Below, in pieces: positions 1 to 9,445 of a DNA stretch of 64,000 nt. Positions within the stretch are counted from its first letter, which is position 1; every line of letters starts with the position of its first letter. The notes under the pieces were generated by a model. The model made no database searches. It worked only from the letters and a program-made list of their open reading frames with translations, and was not told the DNA's origin. The stretch comes from Bacteroidota bacterium (GTDB lineage: Bacteria; Bacteroidota; Ignavibacteria; UBA10030): assembly GCA_021813905.1 (NCBI GenBank), contig JAKAJH010000003.1, positions 68,106 through 132,105 of the forward strand, written 5' to 3'. The translations under genes were made by a program, and so were the position numbers.

Positions 1-1
1 G

Positions 2-133
2 CAGGTCACGCAGATCAAGCCGGACGATGCGCAGGTGTGGGAGACGCTCGGAACGATCTATGCCCGCCTCGGCCAAGCCGACAAGGCCCAGAAGGCGCTG
101 GATCAGGCGGACAAGATCCGGCAGGGCAAATGA
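2..133 (+). CDS. C-terminal end of a TPR-repeat protein (5' truncated by window edge)
   Basis: Only the last 43 codons are present, read in the second frame from the window edge to a TGA at 131-133. The peptide carries one clear tetratricopeptide-like helix pair: W-E-T-L-G-T-I-Y-A-R-L-G followed by A-Q-K-A-L-D-Q-A, then a short basic end. TPR arrays scaffold protein-protein contacts. The cargo and location of this protein cannot be judged from the fragment. The DUF3467 gene starts 31 bp downstream in the same direction, and a terminator follows that gene, so both probably end one operon. Confidence 0.7.
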   Translation, partial: QVTQIKPDDAQVWETLGTIYARLGQADKAQKALDQADKIRQGK

Positions 134-164
134 GCCCGAACAGCGCGGGAAGGACCGTGAGCAC

Positions 165-491
165 ATGAGTGAGCCACTCCAGCAACAGCAGATCAACATC
201 GAACTCGGCGAGAAGGAAGCGGAGGGGATCTACTCGAACCTCGCGATCATCACGCATTCGCCGGCGGAGTTCGTCATCGACTTCACGCGGGTGCTTCCCG
301 GTGTGCCGAAGGCCAAGGTGCACGCGCGGATCGTGATGACGCCGCAACACACCCGCATGCTTCTCAACGCGCTGAAGGACAACGTCGACAAGTACGAGAA
401 GAAGTTCGGCGAGATCAAGCTGGCGGGTGAGTTCTCCGGCGGACCGGTCCTGGGATTCCAGTCGCCGTCCAAGGAAGAGAAGTATCACTGA
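165..491 (+). CDS. DUF3467 family protein
   Basis: A 108-residue soluble protein of the DUF3467 family. The typical features are the N-terminal INIELGEKEAEGIYSNLAII stretch, the F-V-I-D-F centre, and P-K-A-K-V-H-A-R-I-V-M-T-P-Q-H leading into a C-terminal helix. No biochemical function is established for the family and no catalytic motif or membrane segment is visible. The ATG at 165 is chosen because the family homology begins there. The open frame extends upstream to 27 but that part overlaps the TPR gene and is arginine-rich noise. A hairpin terminator follows at 524-563. Confidence 0.85.
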   Translation: MSEPLQQQQINIELGEKEAEGIYSNLAIITHSPAEFVIDFTRVLPGVPKAKVHARIVMTPQHTRMLLNALKDNVDKYEKKFGEIKLAGEFSGGPVLGFQSPSKEEKYH

Positions 492-523
492 CCGGGAACT
501 CCCGCACCGGTGTGCAACCAGGG

Positions 524-563
524 AGGCTGATGCCGTTGTCGGACATCAGCCTTCTCGTTTCTT
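524..563 (+). terminator. Intrinsic terminator after DUF3467
   Basis: A 9-bp perfect stem (AGGCTGATG at 524-532 with CATCAGCCT at 544-552) and an 11-nt loop are followed by a pyrimidine/T-rich tail. It lies 33 bp past the DUF3467 stop and 55 bp before the next promoter. Confidence 0.75.
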
Positions 564-617
564 GCGTGAGCGTGCGCACAGGGTTCGGAAGAATCCGGCA
601 GCGCGAAGCCTGTTTCC

Positions 618-646
618 TTGACATTCCTGGAGGGGCTGGGTATATT
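618..646 (+). promoter_or_regulatory. Promoter of the envelope-protein operon
   Basis: TTGACA (618-623), a 17-bp spacer and TATATT (641-646) place the start of transcription near 653, about 39 nt before the ATG at 692. It is one of the closest matches in the window to the TTGnnn-17-TAnnTT pattern. Confidence 0.75.
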
Positions 647-691
647 GACGCACGCGGTACACTTCAGTTCATTTGACATTGGGTGAGGCAT

Positions 692-2803
692 ATGAAACTC
701 GTTCGACCGCCGTCGTTTCCGCTCCTTCTGCTCGCGGCGCTCGTGCTGTCCGGCATCGGAATCCAGTGCATCGAGAATCCCCTGGAACCGATCATGCCGT
801 ACACCGACACGCAGCTGAACGTTCCTCTCTTTTCCATCGAGAAGACATTTCTCGATCTCGTTCGGACCGACACGCTCCTGCATACCAATCCGGACGGGAC
901 GATCTACTATCCGACCAGTCAGTCGCTTGATCCCGTGGGCCTCGGCACGATCGAGGTTCAGCCGCAATCGTCCGGTCAGCAGGTGACCGTCGGACTGTTT
1001 AACGTTCAGCCGATCGCTGCACCGGCACAGTCCGTGACGGCGGGGACGATCGGCTTTCCTCCGGGCCCACATCCATTCTTCCCGGCCTCCACGGGAACGG
1101 TTCCTCCGCTCACGGTCGACCTCAGCTCGAGTCTCGATTTTGTCCACGTCAGTTCCGGCACACTGACTCTTCAGGTGAAAAATACGCTTCCGTTCCCGAT
1201 CGACTTTCCCAAGGGCATTACGCTGCGGAACAACTCCGCGTCGCCTGCGGATACATCGGCTATCGGCCAGTTCGTGTTCAGCGATACGATCGCTACAGGC
1301 TCGACGCAAACCGTCAGCATCGATCTGGCCGGAAAGCTGGTCCGCGGAGCCCTCGGGACCGATTCCATCGTGATTCACGAGGCAGGGACCACGGGCTCGA
1401 CGACCATCCTCGCGTCAGACGGCCTGGAATTCACGTTTGGGTCGACGGCCATCACCGCCGACAGTGCATCCGCGATCATCCCCAGTCAGCCGGTCTTCAG
1501 CGTGCAGGATTCCACTCTGACGGTGGATGACTCGGTGTCCATCCAGACGGCCCGCTTCCGGTCCGGCTCGTTCGTCCTGGCGGTCAAGAACAACCTGGGC
1601 ATTTCCGTTGGCGTGTACGTCAAAATGGACGACTTCAAGAGCACGAAGACGAACGCCGGCTTCCTGGTGAACACGACGCTGAACGGCAAGGACAGCCTCG
1701 TCATCCCGATCTCAGTCGACACGCTTCTGATCAGCACCGGCGCGGCTCCGCAGGGCACGAAACTGACCTTCTCGGTCGGTATCACGACGATCTATTCGGG
1801 ATCATCAAAACAGACCGTGGCGTCGACGGACTTCGTGCGGGCGGAATTCCGAGCCAGTGATCCGCTGATTGTGCAGTCCGTAACGGGCAAGATCAAGCCG
1901 ATGACGGTGCCGATCTACACCGCCGTTCAATCCACGTACAAACTGGGTGAGGCGGCCACGAAGTTCACGGCAAATTTGTCCTTCGACTCGGTGCGCGTCA
2001 CCATGCGCCTGCCGGTGACGGGGGGCTTCCCGGCGGACTATGCGCTGAAGCTGATCGCCAAGAACTCGAAGCGCAATCTGATCGATTCGATCGTGCTCCC
2101 GCCGACGCAGGCGGGGATCCGGCGGATCTATCCGAACAGCGGATCGACATCGATCGTGATCGATAACGCCACGAATCTCAACGGATTCCTCGGGAAGTTC
2201 TTCCCCGACATGCCGGATTCCTTCTTCGTCCGTGGGCAGATGGTGTTCGAGCCGCTGGATGAGTATGTCAACCCTGTCTACTATACAGTGAGCGACACGA
2301 GCAAGGTGTATCCTTCGTTCAGCCTGGACTTCCCGCTGAAGGTCGGCATCGCGAACGGCCACATCACTTCAACGGAAGGAATCTTCAACGGCTCGAACGG
2401 CGAGCGCGTGCCGAAAGAAATCACCCGGTCGATGAAATCCGCAAACCTGAATCTCGCGATCACGAACGGGATGCCCGTGGCGATGAACATGGTGGTGAAG
2501 TTGGTCGGATTCGATTCCACACTCAACCGTCGGGATACGCTCCTGACGATCACGCCCAGTGCCCCCATCGCAGCCGGCGGTGTGGACGCAGCGGGGTACA
2601 CGAACAGTCCCACGGTGTCGAAGGTCACGATCGGTCTCAGCGGAACCGACATTGAGAAGCTGAACAGCGCCGATTCCGCGTATGTGCGGTTCGACATAGC
2701 CACGACCAACAACGGGGCGCTCCCGGTGCGGTTCCGCACCACGGATTTCATCAAGGTCCGTGCATCCGGCGGTATCGTCTACACCATCAATAAACCCCGG
2801 TAG
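692..2803 (+). CDS. Large exported envelope protein of unknown function, possible lipoprotein
   Basis: The 703-residue product starts with a signal peptide: a basic MKLVRPP, then a leucine-rich core. The core ends in S-G-I-G-I-Q-C, which could be a relaxed lipobox with Cys near residue 27. The rest is rich in Thr, Ser, Val and Asp, without Cys, and looks like a string of beta-sandwich segments. I recognise no named domain. The ATG at 692 is preferred over the GTG at 683 because a GGTGAGG sequence precedes it. The DUF5723 barrel gene follows after 8 bp, so the two are co-transcribed; an outer-membrane lipoprotein working with a barrel partner is an inference from this pairing. No C-terminal T9SS domain is seen. 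Confidence 0.7.
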   Translation: MKLVRPPSFPLLLLAALVLSGIGIQCIENPLEPIMPYTDTQLNVPLFSIEKTFLDLVRTDTLLHTNPDGTIYYPTSQSLDPVGLGTIEVQPQSSGQQVTVGLFNVQPIAAPAQSVTAGTIGFPPGPHPFFPASTGTVPPLTVDLSSSLDFVHVSSGTLTLQVKNTLPFPIDFPKGITLRNNSASPADTSAIGQFVFSDTIATGSTQTVSIDLAGKLVRGALGTDSIVIHEAGTTGSTTILASDGLEFTFGSTAITADSASAIIPSQPVFSVQDSTLTVDDSVSIQTARFRSGSFVLAVKNNLGISVGVYVKMDDFKSTKTNAGFLVNTTLNGKDSLVIPISVDTLLISTGAAPQGTKLTFSVGITTIYSGSSKQTVASTDFVRAEFRASDPLIVQSVTGKIKPMTVPIYTAVQSTYKLGEAATKFTANLSFDSVRVTMRLPVTGGFPADYALKLIAKNSKRNLIDSIVLPPTQAGIRRIYPNSGSTSIVIDNATNLNGFLGKFFPDMPDSFFVRGQMVFEPLDEYVNPVYYTVSDTSKVYPSFSLDFPLKVGIANGHITSTEGIFNGSNGERVPKEITRSMKSANLNLAITNGMPVAMNMVVKLVGFDSTLNRRDTLLTITPSAPIAAGGVDAAGYTNSPTVSKVTIGLSGTDIEKLNSADSAYVRFDIATTNNGALPVRFRTTDFIKVRASGGIVYTINKPR

Positions 2804-2811
2804 GTGGAACC

Positions 2812-4218
2812 ATGAAGAACCGTGCACTTGCATTGATGCTCCTGGTCCTCCCCGGGGTGGTGACACTTCAGGCGGGCGACCGCACCAATATCCGCGGTGT
2901 CGGCATGGCGCGAACGATGAACGCGTCGGCGTTCGGCACCGATGCCCTCGGGATCAATCCGGCGAACCTCGCGGTCTACGATCGCGGGTCCTTCCGGCTG
3001 GTCCTGTCACCGGTCGGATTTGCCATCCGGTCGGATTTGATCAGCTACGACATCTATCAGAACTATTTCACCGGCGTGCCGGGACCGAACGGGACGCGGG
3101 TGGCGAAATACCTCAGCGCGGCGGACCAGCAGGATATTCTTTCCCGGCTCCCGGATATCGGCTCCACGATGTTCGAGATGGAAGATATGTGGCTGGGCGT
3201 GAGCTTCCGGCATCCGGTCATCGGCGGTATCGGATTCTCGATCACGGACAGGATGGGCTGGCGATTGACGCTCCCGAAGGACTACTTCCGCCTCTTCCAG
3301 GGACTCGATGTCAACGGCACGACATACGACTTCTCGGGCACCGGGTTCAGTGCGTGGTGGTACCGGGAGTATAACATCTCCTACGGCCGGGAGATCCCCG
3401 TGCCGATCCCGGCGGTGCGGCACCTGTACGCGGGCGTGGGGGTGAAGATCCTGCGGGGCTATGGTGCGCTGGTGACGGATTACTACCGGTCGAAGTTCGG
3501 CAATGTGCCCGATCCGAACGATCCGTTGCAGTACACTCTGATCGGCAACTCGGACTTCCGTGAGCTGCGCTCGGGCATCGACGTTTTCGACAAGAGCAAG
3601 AACGTCAACATGACACCGTTCCCCGATCCGGCCGGCAAGGGCACGGGATTCGACCTCGGCATCTCGGCGAACATCCTGGGTGACATTCACGCGTCGGTGA
3701 GCGTGACGGACATCGGCAAGATCACGTGGGATCGGAACGTGTATGAGACGACAGGAAAAGGCGCTGTCACGATCACGGACATTGCGTCGGCGGCGCGGGA
3801 TTCCATTCGGGACGCGTTTGCGGGACAGGACCGGGCGCTGACGGAGTCCTTCACGACCGCATTGCCGACACGGCTGCGCATCGGTGCGATGGTGCGATCC
3901 GGCGAGTTGCAGTTCCTGCGCTGGATGCCGGGAAATATGATGCTGGCGGCGGATTACACTCAGGGATTCAACGAGTCACTGGGGAATACGACGAAACCGC
4001 GGTTCTCGCTGGGCATGGAATACCGGATCATCCCGCTTCTGCCGTTGCGCACGGGCATTTCGGTGGGGGGAGGAGACAAGTTCCGGTGGGCGGCGGGATT
4101 CGGGCTGGATTTCTACGCGCTGACGCTGGATTTTGCGACGGACAATTTCGGCATCCTGTTTTCGCCGAAGAACTTCTCGATGGCGTCGTTCTCGTTCGGA
4201 CTCGGCTTCCGGATCTGA
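2812..4218 (+). CDS. DUF5723-like outer-membrane beta-barrel protein
   Basis: The 468-residue product has a cleavable signal peptide (MKNRALALMLLVLPGVVTLQA) followed by R-G-V-G-M-A-R-T-M and G-T-D-A-L-G-I-N-P-A-N-L. That is the N-terminal pattern of PorV/TraF/DUF5723-type outer-membrane proteins, with many alternating aromatic beta strands. It ends in F-S-F-G-L-G-F-R-I, typical of a barrel's last strand. Its role is unknown; related proteins accompany envelope assembly or T9SS substrates in Bacteroidota. It is the second gene of the operon started at 692. It converges on hslU, with only 18 bp between the two stops and no obvious terminator. Confidence 0.75.
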   Translation: MKNRALALMLLVLPGVVTLQAGDRTNIRGVGMARTMNASAFGTDALGINPANLAVYDRGSFRLVLSPVGFAIRSDLISYDIYQNYFTGVPGPNGTRVAKYLSAADQQDILSRLPDIGSTMFEMEDMWLGVSFRHPVIGGIGFSITDRMGWRLTLPKDYFRLFQGLDVNGTTYDFSGTGFSAWWYREYNISYGREIPVPIPAVRHLYAGVGVKILRGYGALVTDYYRSKFGNVPDPNDPLQYTLIGNSDFRELRSGIDVFDKSKNVNMTPFPDPAGKGTGFDLGISANILGDIHASVSVTDIGKITWDRNVYETTGKGAVTITDIASAARDSIRDAFAGQDRALTESFTTALPTRLRIGAMVRSGELQFLRWMPGNMMLAADYTQGFNESLGNTTKPRFSLGMEYRIIPLLPLRTGISVGGGDKFRWAAGFGLDFYALTLDFATDNFGILFSPKNFSMASFSFGLGFRI

Positions 4219-4236
4219 ACGAGTGCCGCCGTACGG

Positions 4237-5622
4237 TCAGAGGATGTAGCGGCTGAGGTCGCGGTTCGTGGCGATGGCGCTCAGCCGCTCGCTGACGATG
4301 GCCGGTGTGATGACGACGTGACGCTCCCGGATCACATCGGGAGCGTCGAACAGCAGTCCCTCCAGCAGCGTGGTGAGGATGGTGTGCAGACGGCGCGCAC
4401 CGATGTTCTCCACCTGCTCGTTCACTTCGAATGCCACGCGGGCGATCTCCCGCACGGCCTCCTCACTGAATTCCACGTCGATCCCCTCTGTTGCCAGCAG
4501 CGCAGTGTACTGCTTCAACAGCGCGTTCTGAGGTTGCGTGAGGATCTGTACAAAATCGTCCTGGGAAAGGCTGTTCAACTCGACCCGGATGGGGAAGCGG
4601 CCCTGCAGTTCCGGGATCAGGTCGGACGGCTTGGCGACGTGAAACGCCCCGGAGGCGATGAACAGCACGTGGTCGGTGCGCACCATGCCGTACTTCGTAA
4701 GCACGCTGGAGCCTTCGACGATCGGGAGCAGGTCCCGCTGCACGCCTTCGCGGGAGACGTCGGGGCCGCCATGCTCTCCCCGCGTGCTCGTGATCTTGTC
4801 GATCTCGTCGATGAACACGATGCCGGAGTTTTCGACGCGGTCGACCGCTTCCTTGACCGCCTTCTCCATGTCGATGAGCTTCTGCGATTCCTCCTGGATA
4901 AGGAGCGCACGCGCTTCGGCGACGGCCAGCCGGCGCTGCTTCTCCCGCTTCGGCAGAATGTTGCCCAGAACTTCCTGCAGATTGATCCCCATCTCCTCGA
5001 GACTGAGCGGCCCCATCACCTGCATGACCGGCGACGGTGCCGCCGGGATCTCGAGCTCCACCATGCGTCCATCCATCTCGCCCGCCCGCAGACGCTCCCG
5101 GAGTTTGTCCCGCGTCGATTCGTGGTTGGCGGCAGCAGCCTCTCCGGATTCGTCGGGTGACGCGCCATGAGACCGGCGAACGGGAGGAAGAAGAAGATCA
5201 AGGAGCCGCTCCTCTGCGAGGTGCTCGGCCTGCGGCCGGACGGCAGCCGCGCGCTCGTTCTTCACCATTGTGACGGCGATCTCGGTGAGGTCGCGGACCA
5301 TCGACTCGACGTCGCGCCCGACGTAACCGACTTCGGTGAACTTCGACGCCTCGACCTTCAGGAACGGGGCATGGGCAAGACGGGCGAGTCGCCGCGCGAT
5401 CTCGGTCTTTCCGACTCCGGTGGGGCCGATCAGGATGATGTTGTTCGGCATGATCTCCTCACGGAGCGCATCGGGCACCTGAAGCCGGCGCCAGCGGTTC
5501 CGCAGGGCGATCGCCACCGAGCGCTTGGCGTTGTGTTGGCCGACGATGTACTTGTCCAGCGCCTCCACGATCTGGCGTGGCGTGAGTTCGGTCGATGCGG
5601 CGGAGCGTTTCCGGTTGGCCAT
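4237..5622 (-). CDS. hslU: ATP-dependent protease ATPase subunit HslU
   Basis: HslU is the AAA+ unfoldase of the two-component HslVU protease. The 461-residue product begins with the family N-terminal motif [16 protein letters not shown]. It has Walker A GPTGVGKT (residues 66-73), [10 protein letters not shown] in the pore region and Walker [11 protein letters not shown] large intermediate (I) domain is inserted around residues 120-240. The extreme C-terminus is D-L-S-R-Y-I-L, the tail that docks into HslV. It starts 1 bp after the hslV stop, so the two are translationally coupled. No truncation is seen. Confidence 0.97.
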   Translation of the reverse strand: MANRKRSAASTELTPRQIVEALDKYIVGQHNAKRSVAIALRNRWRRLQVPDALREEIMPNNIILIGPTGVGKTEIARRLARLAHAPFLKVEASKFTEVGYVGRDVESMVRDLTEIAVTMVKNERAAAVRPQAEHLAEERLLDLLLPPVRRSHGASPDESGEAAAANHESTRDKLRERLRAGEMDGRMVELEIPAAPSPVMQVMGPLSLEEMGINLQEVLGNILPKREKQRRLAVAEARALLIQEESQKLIDMEKAVKEAVDRVENSGIVFIDEIDKITSTRGEHGGPDVSREGVQRDLLPIVEGSSVLTKYGMVRTDHVLFIASGAFHVAKPSDLIPELQGRFPIRVELNSLSQDDFVQILTQPQNALLKQYTALLATEGIDVEFSEEAVREIARVAFEVNEQVENIGARRLHTILTTLLEGLLFDAPDVIRERHVVITPAIVSERLSAIATNRDLSRYIL

Positions 5623-5623
5623 G

Positions 5624-6166
5624 CTATGACAATTCCTCGATCACGAAGTTCCGGTTGGTGTAGATGCAGATGTCCGCGGCGGCGGTCAGAGACTGCTCCA
5701 CAATTTCCCGGGCGGAGAGGGACGTGTGCGTGACGAGTACGCGCGCGGCGGCGAGGGCATAGTTGCCGCCTGAGCCGACCGCCACGATCCCGTCATCCGG
5801 CTCGATCACGTCGCCGGTACCGGAAATGATGAGCGCGTGATCCCGGTCCATCACGGCGAGCAGCGCCTCCAGCTGGCGCAGGTACTTGTCCGTGCGCCAC
5901 ACCTTGGCGAGTTCGACGGCCGCGCGCACCAGCTGTCCCTGGTACTGTCCCAGCTTCTCCTCGAACCGCTCGAGCAGGCTGAACGCGTCCGCGGCCGCGC
6001 CGGCGAATCCCACCAGCACCGATCCCTCCTGAAGGCGGCGGATCTTGTTCGAGTGCTGCTTCATGATGGCGGATCCGAGGGTGACCTGTCCGTCACCGCC
6101 GATGGCCACGCTGCCGCGATGCCGGACGCCGATGATGGTGGTCGCATGTATACGCTCGTGTTCCAT
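5624..6166 (-). CDS. hslV: ATP-dependent protease proteolytic subunit HslV
   Basis: The 180-residue product is the threonine peptidase of HslVU. The catalytic N-terminal Thr lies in [10 protein letters not shown] after an eight-residue leader (MEHERIHA) that must be removed. Downstream features are [21 protein letters not shown], and [14 protein letters not shown]. The open frame runs further upstream to 6265 and into rpoN, but family homology begins at the ATG at 6166, with an AAGGA ten bases before it. It sits between rpoN and hslU in a four-gene operon. Confidence 0.96.
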   Translation of the reverse strand: MEHERIHATTIIGVRHRGSVAIGGDGQVTLGSAIMKQHSNKIRRLQEGSVLVGFAGAAADAFSLLERFEEKLGQYQGQLVRAAVELAKVWRTDKYLRQLEALLAVMDRDHALIISGTGDVIEPDDGIVAVGSGGNYALAAARVLVTHTSLSAREIVEQSLTAAADICIYTNRNFVIEELS

Positions 6167-6191
6167 GGGTGGTTGTCCTTCCTGCCGGCGA

Positions 6192-7622
6192 TCAGATCTT
6201 CCGGCGGAGCCGCGCGATCGGCAAGCCGAGCTGCTCCCGGTATTTGGCCACGGTGCGCCGGGCAATGCGGATCCCGCCTTGCTTCAGGATCTCCGCGATC
6301 TTGTCGTCGTTCAGCGGATCGTTGGGGTCTTCGCCGTCGATGATCTCCTTGACGCGCTGTTTGACCGCGAAGTTGGAGACATCCTCGCCGCTGTCCGACT
6401 CCAGTCCGGACGTGAAGAAATAGCGGAGAGGATGAACGCCGAATTCCGTCTGAACGAACTTGCTGTTGACCACCCGGCTGATCGTGGAGATATCCACGCC
6501 CACGACCTCCGAGATGTCCTTGTAGATCATCGGCTTCAGGAGCTCGCCGTGCTCGAACCACTCGCGCTGCCGGTCCACGATCGCCCGCATGACCTTGAGC
6601 AGCGTCTCGCGGCGCTGGTGGATGGAGGCGATGAACCACTTGGCGGCTTCGAACTTCTTCTTCACGAAATCGCGGGCTTCGGCGGAGACCTTCTTTCCTT
6701 TGGGCATCACCAGGTCACGGTACGCGGTGTTGATCCGGAGGGGAGGGATGTTCCGGTCGTGCAGGAGGATGAGAAAATCCCCCTCGTCCTTTTCCACGAT
6801 GAAATCCGGCGTAATGTAGTTCTCCTGTGCGGAGAATTCGCCCTCACCGGGCTTGGGATTCAACCGCTGGAGGATCTCGATGACCTTCTTGAGCGTTTCG
6901 CGGCTGACTCCCAGGTTTCGCTCCAGAGCGTCGTACCGTTTGAGCTTGAAATCCTCGAAGTGCTCCCGGATCAGCCGGATGGCGAGCTCCTTCAATGCGG
7001 CGGGGAAGATGCCGGCCTTGAGCTGCGCCAGAAGGCATTCCTGCAGGGATCGGGCGGCGATGCCGGGGGGGTCGAGCAATTGAAGGCGCTGAAGAACGCC
7101 TTCCGCCTTCTCGAGGCCGATCGTCAGGCCGAAACTCAGATTGAGGTCCTGAACGATCAGCGCCAGCTCGCGCCGCAAATAGCCGTCTTCATCGACATTC
7201 CCGAGGATCTCTTCGGCCAGCAGGGATTCCTCGTCGTCCGTTGCCGAGAGACGGAACTGGCTGAGCAGGCGCTCGGACAGCGGAACAGTCGCCGGGAGCG
7301 GCGGCTCGTAGCTGTCATCTTCGTCCTGTTGCTTGACGGTCTCGGGGCTCTTGAATCCCGCGAGGTCGTCGTTCATGTAGTCTTCGAGAGTGTAGGTGTC
7401 CTCCGGTTCGGCCTCCGAGGATTCGTCGGAAGCGGTGTCCGGCTCTTCCTGCTCCAGCGTCTGCTCAAGTTCCTCGTTCGTCTCGAGCATGGGATTCATC
7501 TCCAGCTCCATCTTGATGCGCTGCTCGAGAGCGAGCGTCGGCAGCTGCAGGAGCTTGAGATACTGGACCTGCTGAGGCGTGAGTTTGAGGCCGAGGCGAA
7601 GCTGTTGCTGGAGATTGATCAT
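6192..7622 (-). CDS. rpoN: RNA polymerase sigma-54 factor RpoN
   Basis: The 476-residue product is the sigma-54 factor that needs AAA+ enhancer-binding activators. Region I is the Gln/Leu-rich N-terminus (residues 1-45, ending E-L-E-M-N-P-M-L). Region II is strongly acidic (about 48-110). The core-binding and helix-turn-helix parts follow. The RpoN box [10 protein letters not shown] (454-463), which reads the -24 element, is intact near the C-terminus. Its ATG overlaps the DUF3109 stop by 4 bp, and hslV follows after 25 bp. No gene for a sigma-54 activator is seen in the window. Confidence 0.97.
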   Translation of the reverse strand: MINLQQQLRLGLKLTPQQVQYLKLLQLPTLALEQRIKMELEMNPMLETNEELEQTLEQEEPDTASDESSEAEPEDTYTLEDYMNDDLAGFKSPETVKQQDEDDSYEPPLPATVPLSERLLSQFRLSATDDEESLLAEEILGNVDEDGYLRRELALIVQDLNLSFGLTIGLEKAEGVLQRLQLLDPPGIAARSLQECLLAQLKAGIFPAALKELAIRLIREHFEDFKLKRYDALERNLGVSRETLKKVIEILQRLNPKPGEGEFSAQENYITPDFIVEKDEGDFLILLHDRNIPPLRINTAYRDLVMPKGKKVSAEARDFVKKKFEAAKWFIASIHQRRETLLKVMRAIVDRQREWFEHGELLKPMIYKDISEVVGVDISTISRVVNSKFVQTEFGVHPLRYFFTSGLESDSGEDVSNFAVKQRVKEIIDGEDPNDPLNDDKIAEILKQGGIRIARRTVAKYREQLGLPIARLRRKI

Positions 7623-8209
7623 GCGGCGTCTGCGGAGTGCGTGGTGCGTCGATACTCATCGGCAGCACGACGGAATTCCTCGTACCACTCCGGACCATAG
7701 GCGCGAGTCAGGGCATCGCGGAGGAACTCGCTGACGGGAATCGCGCGATCCGCGCCGTTCTGATAGGCGGCACGGCACTCCGCGATCCGCTCGAGCCAGA
7801 TGTGCTCGATCTCTCCGCTCCGGTTGACCCGCAGCGGAAAGAGGTGACAGGAAACGGGTTTCTGCCAGGCGATGAGTCCGTCGAGATACCCGCGTTCAAA
7901 CGCGCATCGGGCGATGCCGTTCTCGAAGTGGACGAACACGCAGGCCCGCTCGTTCACGACGGTGGTTGTGCGGTCGCCGGGGGGGCCTTCAAAAAGCCCG
8001 CGCCGTTCGATTACTTCCTGATGCGCGGCAGGGATGAAGTGGCGGATGGCAGGGTAGCATTCATGCAAACGATCGATCTCTTCATCCAGGAGCGGAGCGC
8101 CCTTGCTGCCGGGCATGGTGCAACAGGCGCCCTTGCACGCGTTGAGGTCGCAGGCGAATGGCGTGTCTGCGGCTGCGTCTTCCACGGCTATTTCCCGGAT
8201 GATTATCAT
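7619..8209 (-). CDS. DUF3109 family cysteine-rich protein
   Basis: The 196-residue protein belongs to DUF3109, common in Bacteroidota and related to the YkgJ-like CxxCxxCC metal-site proteins. The key signature is CDLNACKGACC near residues 20-30, followed by G-A-P-L-L-D-E-E. Further cysteines lie in A-C-V-F-V, I-A-R-C-A-F-E and S-C-H-L-F-P-L-R. The set suggests a bound zinc or iron-sulfur cofactor, which is inference. No enzymatic activity is known. It is the first gene of the DUF3109-rpoN-hslVU operon, with a promoter at 8234-8261. Confidence 0.88.
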   Translation of the reverse strand: MIIIREIAVEDAAADTPFACDLNACKGACCTMPGSKGAPLLDEEIDRLHECYPAIRHFIPAAHQEVIERRGLFEGPPGDRTTTVVNERACVFVHFENGIARCAFERGYLDGLIAWQKPVSCHLFPLRVNRSGEIEHIWLERIAECRAAYQNGADRAIPVSEFLRDALTRAYGPEWYEEFRRAADEYRRTTHSADAA

Positions 8210-8233
8210 GTTCCGTGCCAGTCCTCTTTAAAA

Positions 8234-8261
8234 AATGTACTGAAAAAATGACACAGAGCAA
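8234..8261 (-). promoter_or_regulatory. Promoter of the DUF3109-rpoN-hslVU operon
   Basis: On the minus strand TTGCTC (8256-8261), a 16-bp AT-rich spacer and TACATT (8234-8239) precede the DUF3109 start at 8209. This fits the window's TTGnnn-TAnnTT pattern with a spacer one base shorter. Confidence 0.55.
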
Positions 8262-8279
8262 ACCCGCCGGGATCGCGGC

Positions 8280-9359
8280 TCAGGTTCTCACGAAATGCTT
8301 GCCGGGGAGTTGTCGGACGAGACCTTTGAACTCGAGGGAGAGGAGATGGACGAGCAGGTCGCCGGGACTGAGATCGCATGTTTCGGCGATCGAGTCGATG
8401 AACTTCGGCGCACCGTCGAGGACGTCGAGCACCCGTTGTTCGAAGAGCGACACGGATACGGGGACCGGCGGCGGGGCAGGAGCCACCGTGGCCCCGCACT
8501 CGACGAGGATGTCGTCGATTCCGCGGATGAGTTTCGCGCGTCCCTGCTGGATCAGCAGATGCGGTCCGGCGCTGCGAGGGTCGTCCATATGTCCGGGGAC
8601 GGCGAACACCTCACGATTCTGGTCGAGAGCCGTCGATGCGGTGATCATCGCTCCGCCATCGATCGCGGACTCGATCACGACCGTGCCGAGCGACAGTCCG
8701 CTGATGATACGATTGCGCCGGGGAAAGTTCTGCGGATCGGGGGGTGTGCCGAGCGGAAATTCCGAGAAGACAATCCCGGTTTCCGCGATGCGCTCCATGA
8801 GCGTCCGGTTCTCGGGAGGGTAGGGAACGTCGAGGCCCGAGCCGATGACGGCGATCGTGATCCCCCCGGCCTCGAGCGCGGCGTGATGCGCGAACGTATC
8901 GATCCCGCGGGCGAGTCCGCTGACGACAGAGAAGTCCCGTGCGCACAGCTCGCTGCTCAGTCGACGGGCGATTCCCTCACCGTATGCGGAGGGATGTCGT
9001 GTCCCGACGATCGCGACTGCATGGCCGCGTGCGCTCGTGCAATTGCCGCGGGCAAAGAGCACCGGCGGAGGATCGTAGATCCGCTTCAGCCGCTCGGGAT
9101 AGTCGTCATCCCACGCCGTCAGGACGGTGACACCCACCCGCGCGGCACGGGACATCTGATCGTTTGCAAACTGCTCGGCCGCTGTGTCGTGGGCGATGGC
9201 GACGGCGATCCGTTCGTCGATCCCCGGGATGCGGACAAGCTCGCGCGGTGTTGCGCGGAACGCTTCGGCGGGATCACCGAAGTGCCGAACCAGCGCCTGG
9301 ACCTTCAGCGGTCCGACACGCGGAATGGCAAGAAGTCGCAACAGGTGAAGTGCACGCAT
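8280..9359 (-). CDS. dprA: DNA-processing protein DprA (Smf)
   Basis: DprA binds incoming single-stranded DNA and loads RecA during natural transformation. The 359-residue product has an N-terminal helical SAM/HhH-like part. The Rossmann core follows with V-G-T-R-H-P-S-A-Y-G, SGLARGIDTFAH, G-S-G-L-D-V-P-Y-P-P-E-N, S-E-F-P-L-G-T-P-P, and FPRRNRIISGLS. A winged-helix-like C-terminal domain lies at about 300-359. It lies downstream of glmM, 86 bp away, and may share its transcript. A perfect 14-bp palindrome sits at 9367-9380 just before its start. Confidence 0.96.
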   Translation of the reverse strand: MRALHLLRLLAIPRVGPLKVQALVRHFGDPAEAFRATPRELVRIPGIDERIAVAIAHDTAAEQFANDQMSRAARVGVTVLTAWDDDYPERLKRIYDPPPVLFARGNCTSARGHAVAIVGTRHPSAYGEGIARRLSSELCARDFSVVSGLARGIDTFAHHAALEAGGITIAVIGSGLDVPYPPENRTLMERIAETGIVFSEFPLGTPPDPQNFPRRNRIISGLSLGTVVIESAIDGGAMITASTALDQNREVFAVPGHMDDPRSAGPHLLIQQGRAKLIRGIDDILVECGATVAPAPPPVPVSVSLFEQRVLDVLDGAPKFIDSIAETCDLSPGDLLVHLLSLEFKGLVRQLPGKHFVRT

Positions 9360-9366
9360 GATCCGT

Positions 9367-9380
9367 GCGGCAATTGCCGC
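9367..9380. repeat. Perfect 14-bp palindrome before dprA
   Basis: GCGGCAATTGCCGC ends 8 bp upstream of the dprA start codon. It is perfectly self-complementary but has no loop or T-run, so it is not a terminator. It could be a protein-binding site or a chance palindrome. Confidence 0.4.
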
Positions 9381-9445
9381 TTCCCCCTTTCATGCGGTGA
9401 GATGAGAAGTCTCCGTCCGACCGGCGTCGCCCGGAGTAAAACAGT

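Noticed and set aside
4219..4236. CCGTACGG palindrome between the convergent DUF5723 and hslU genes as a terminator
   Set aside because: It has no loop and no T-run on either strand.
6045..7700. 551-codon open frame on the plus strand opposite rpoN and hslV
   Set aside because: It is the antisense shadow of GC-rich genes with clear homology; its translation matches no family.
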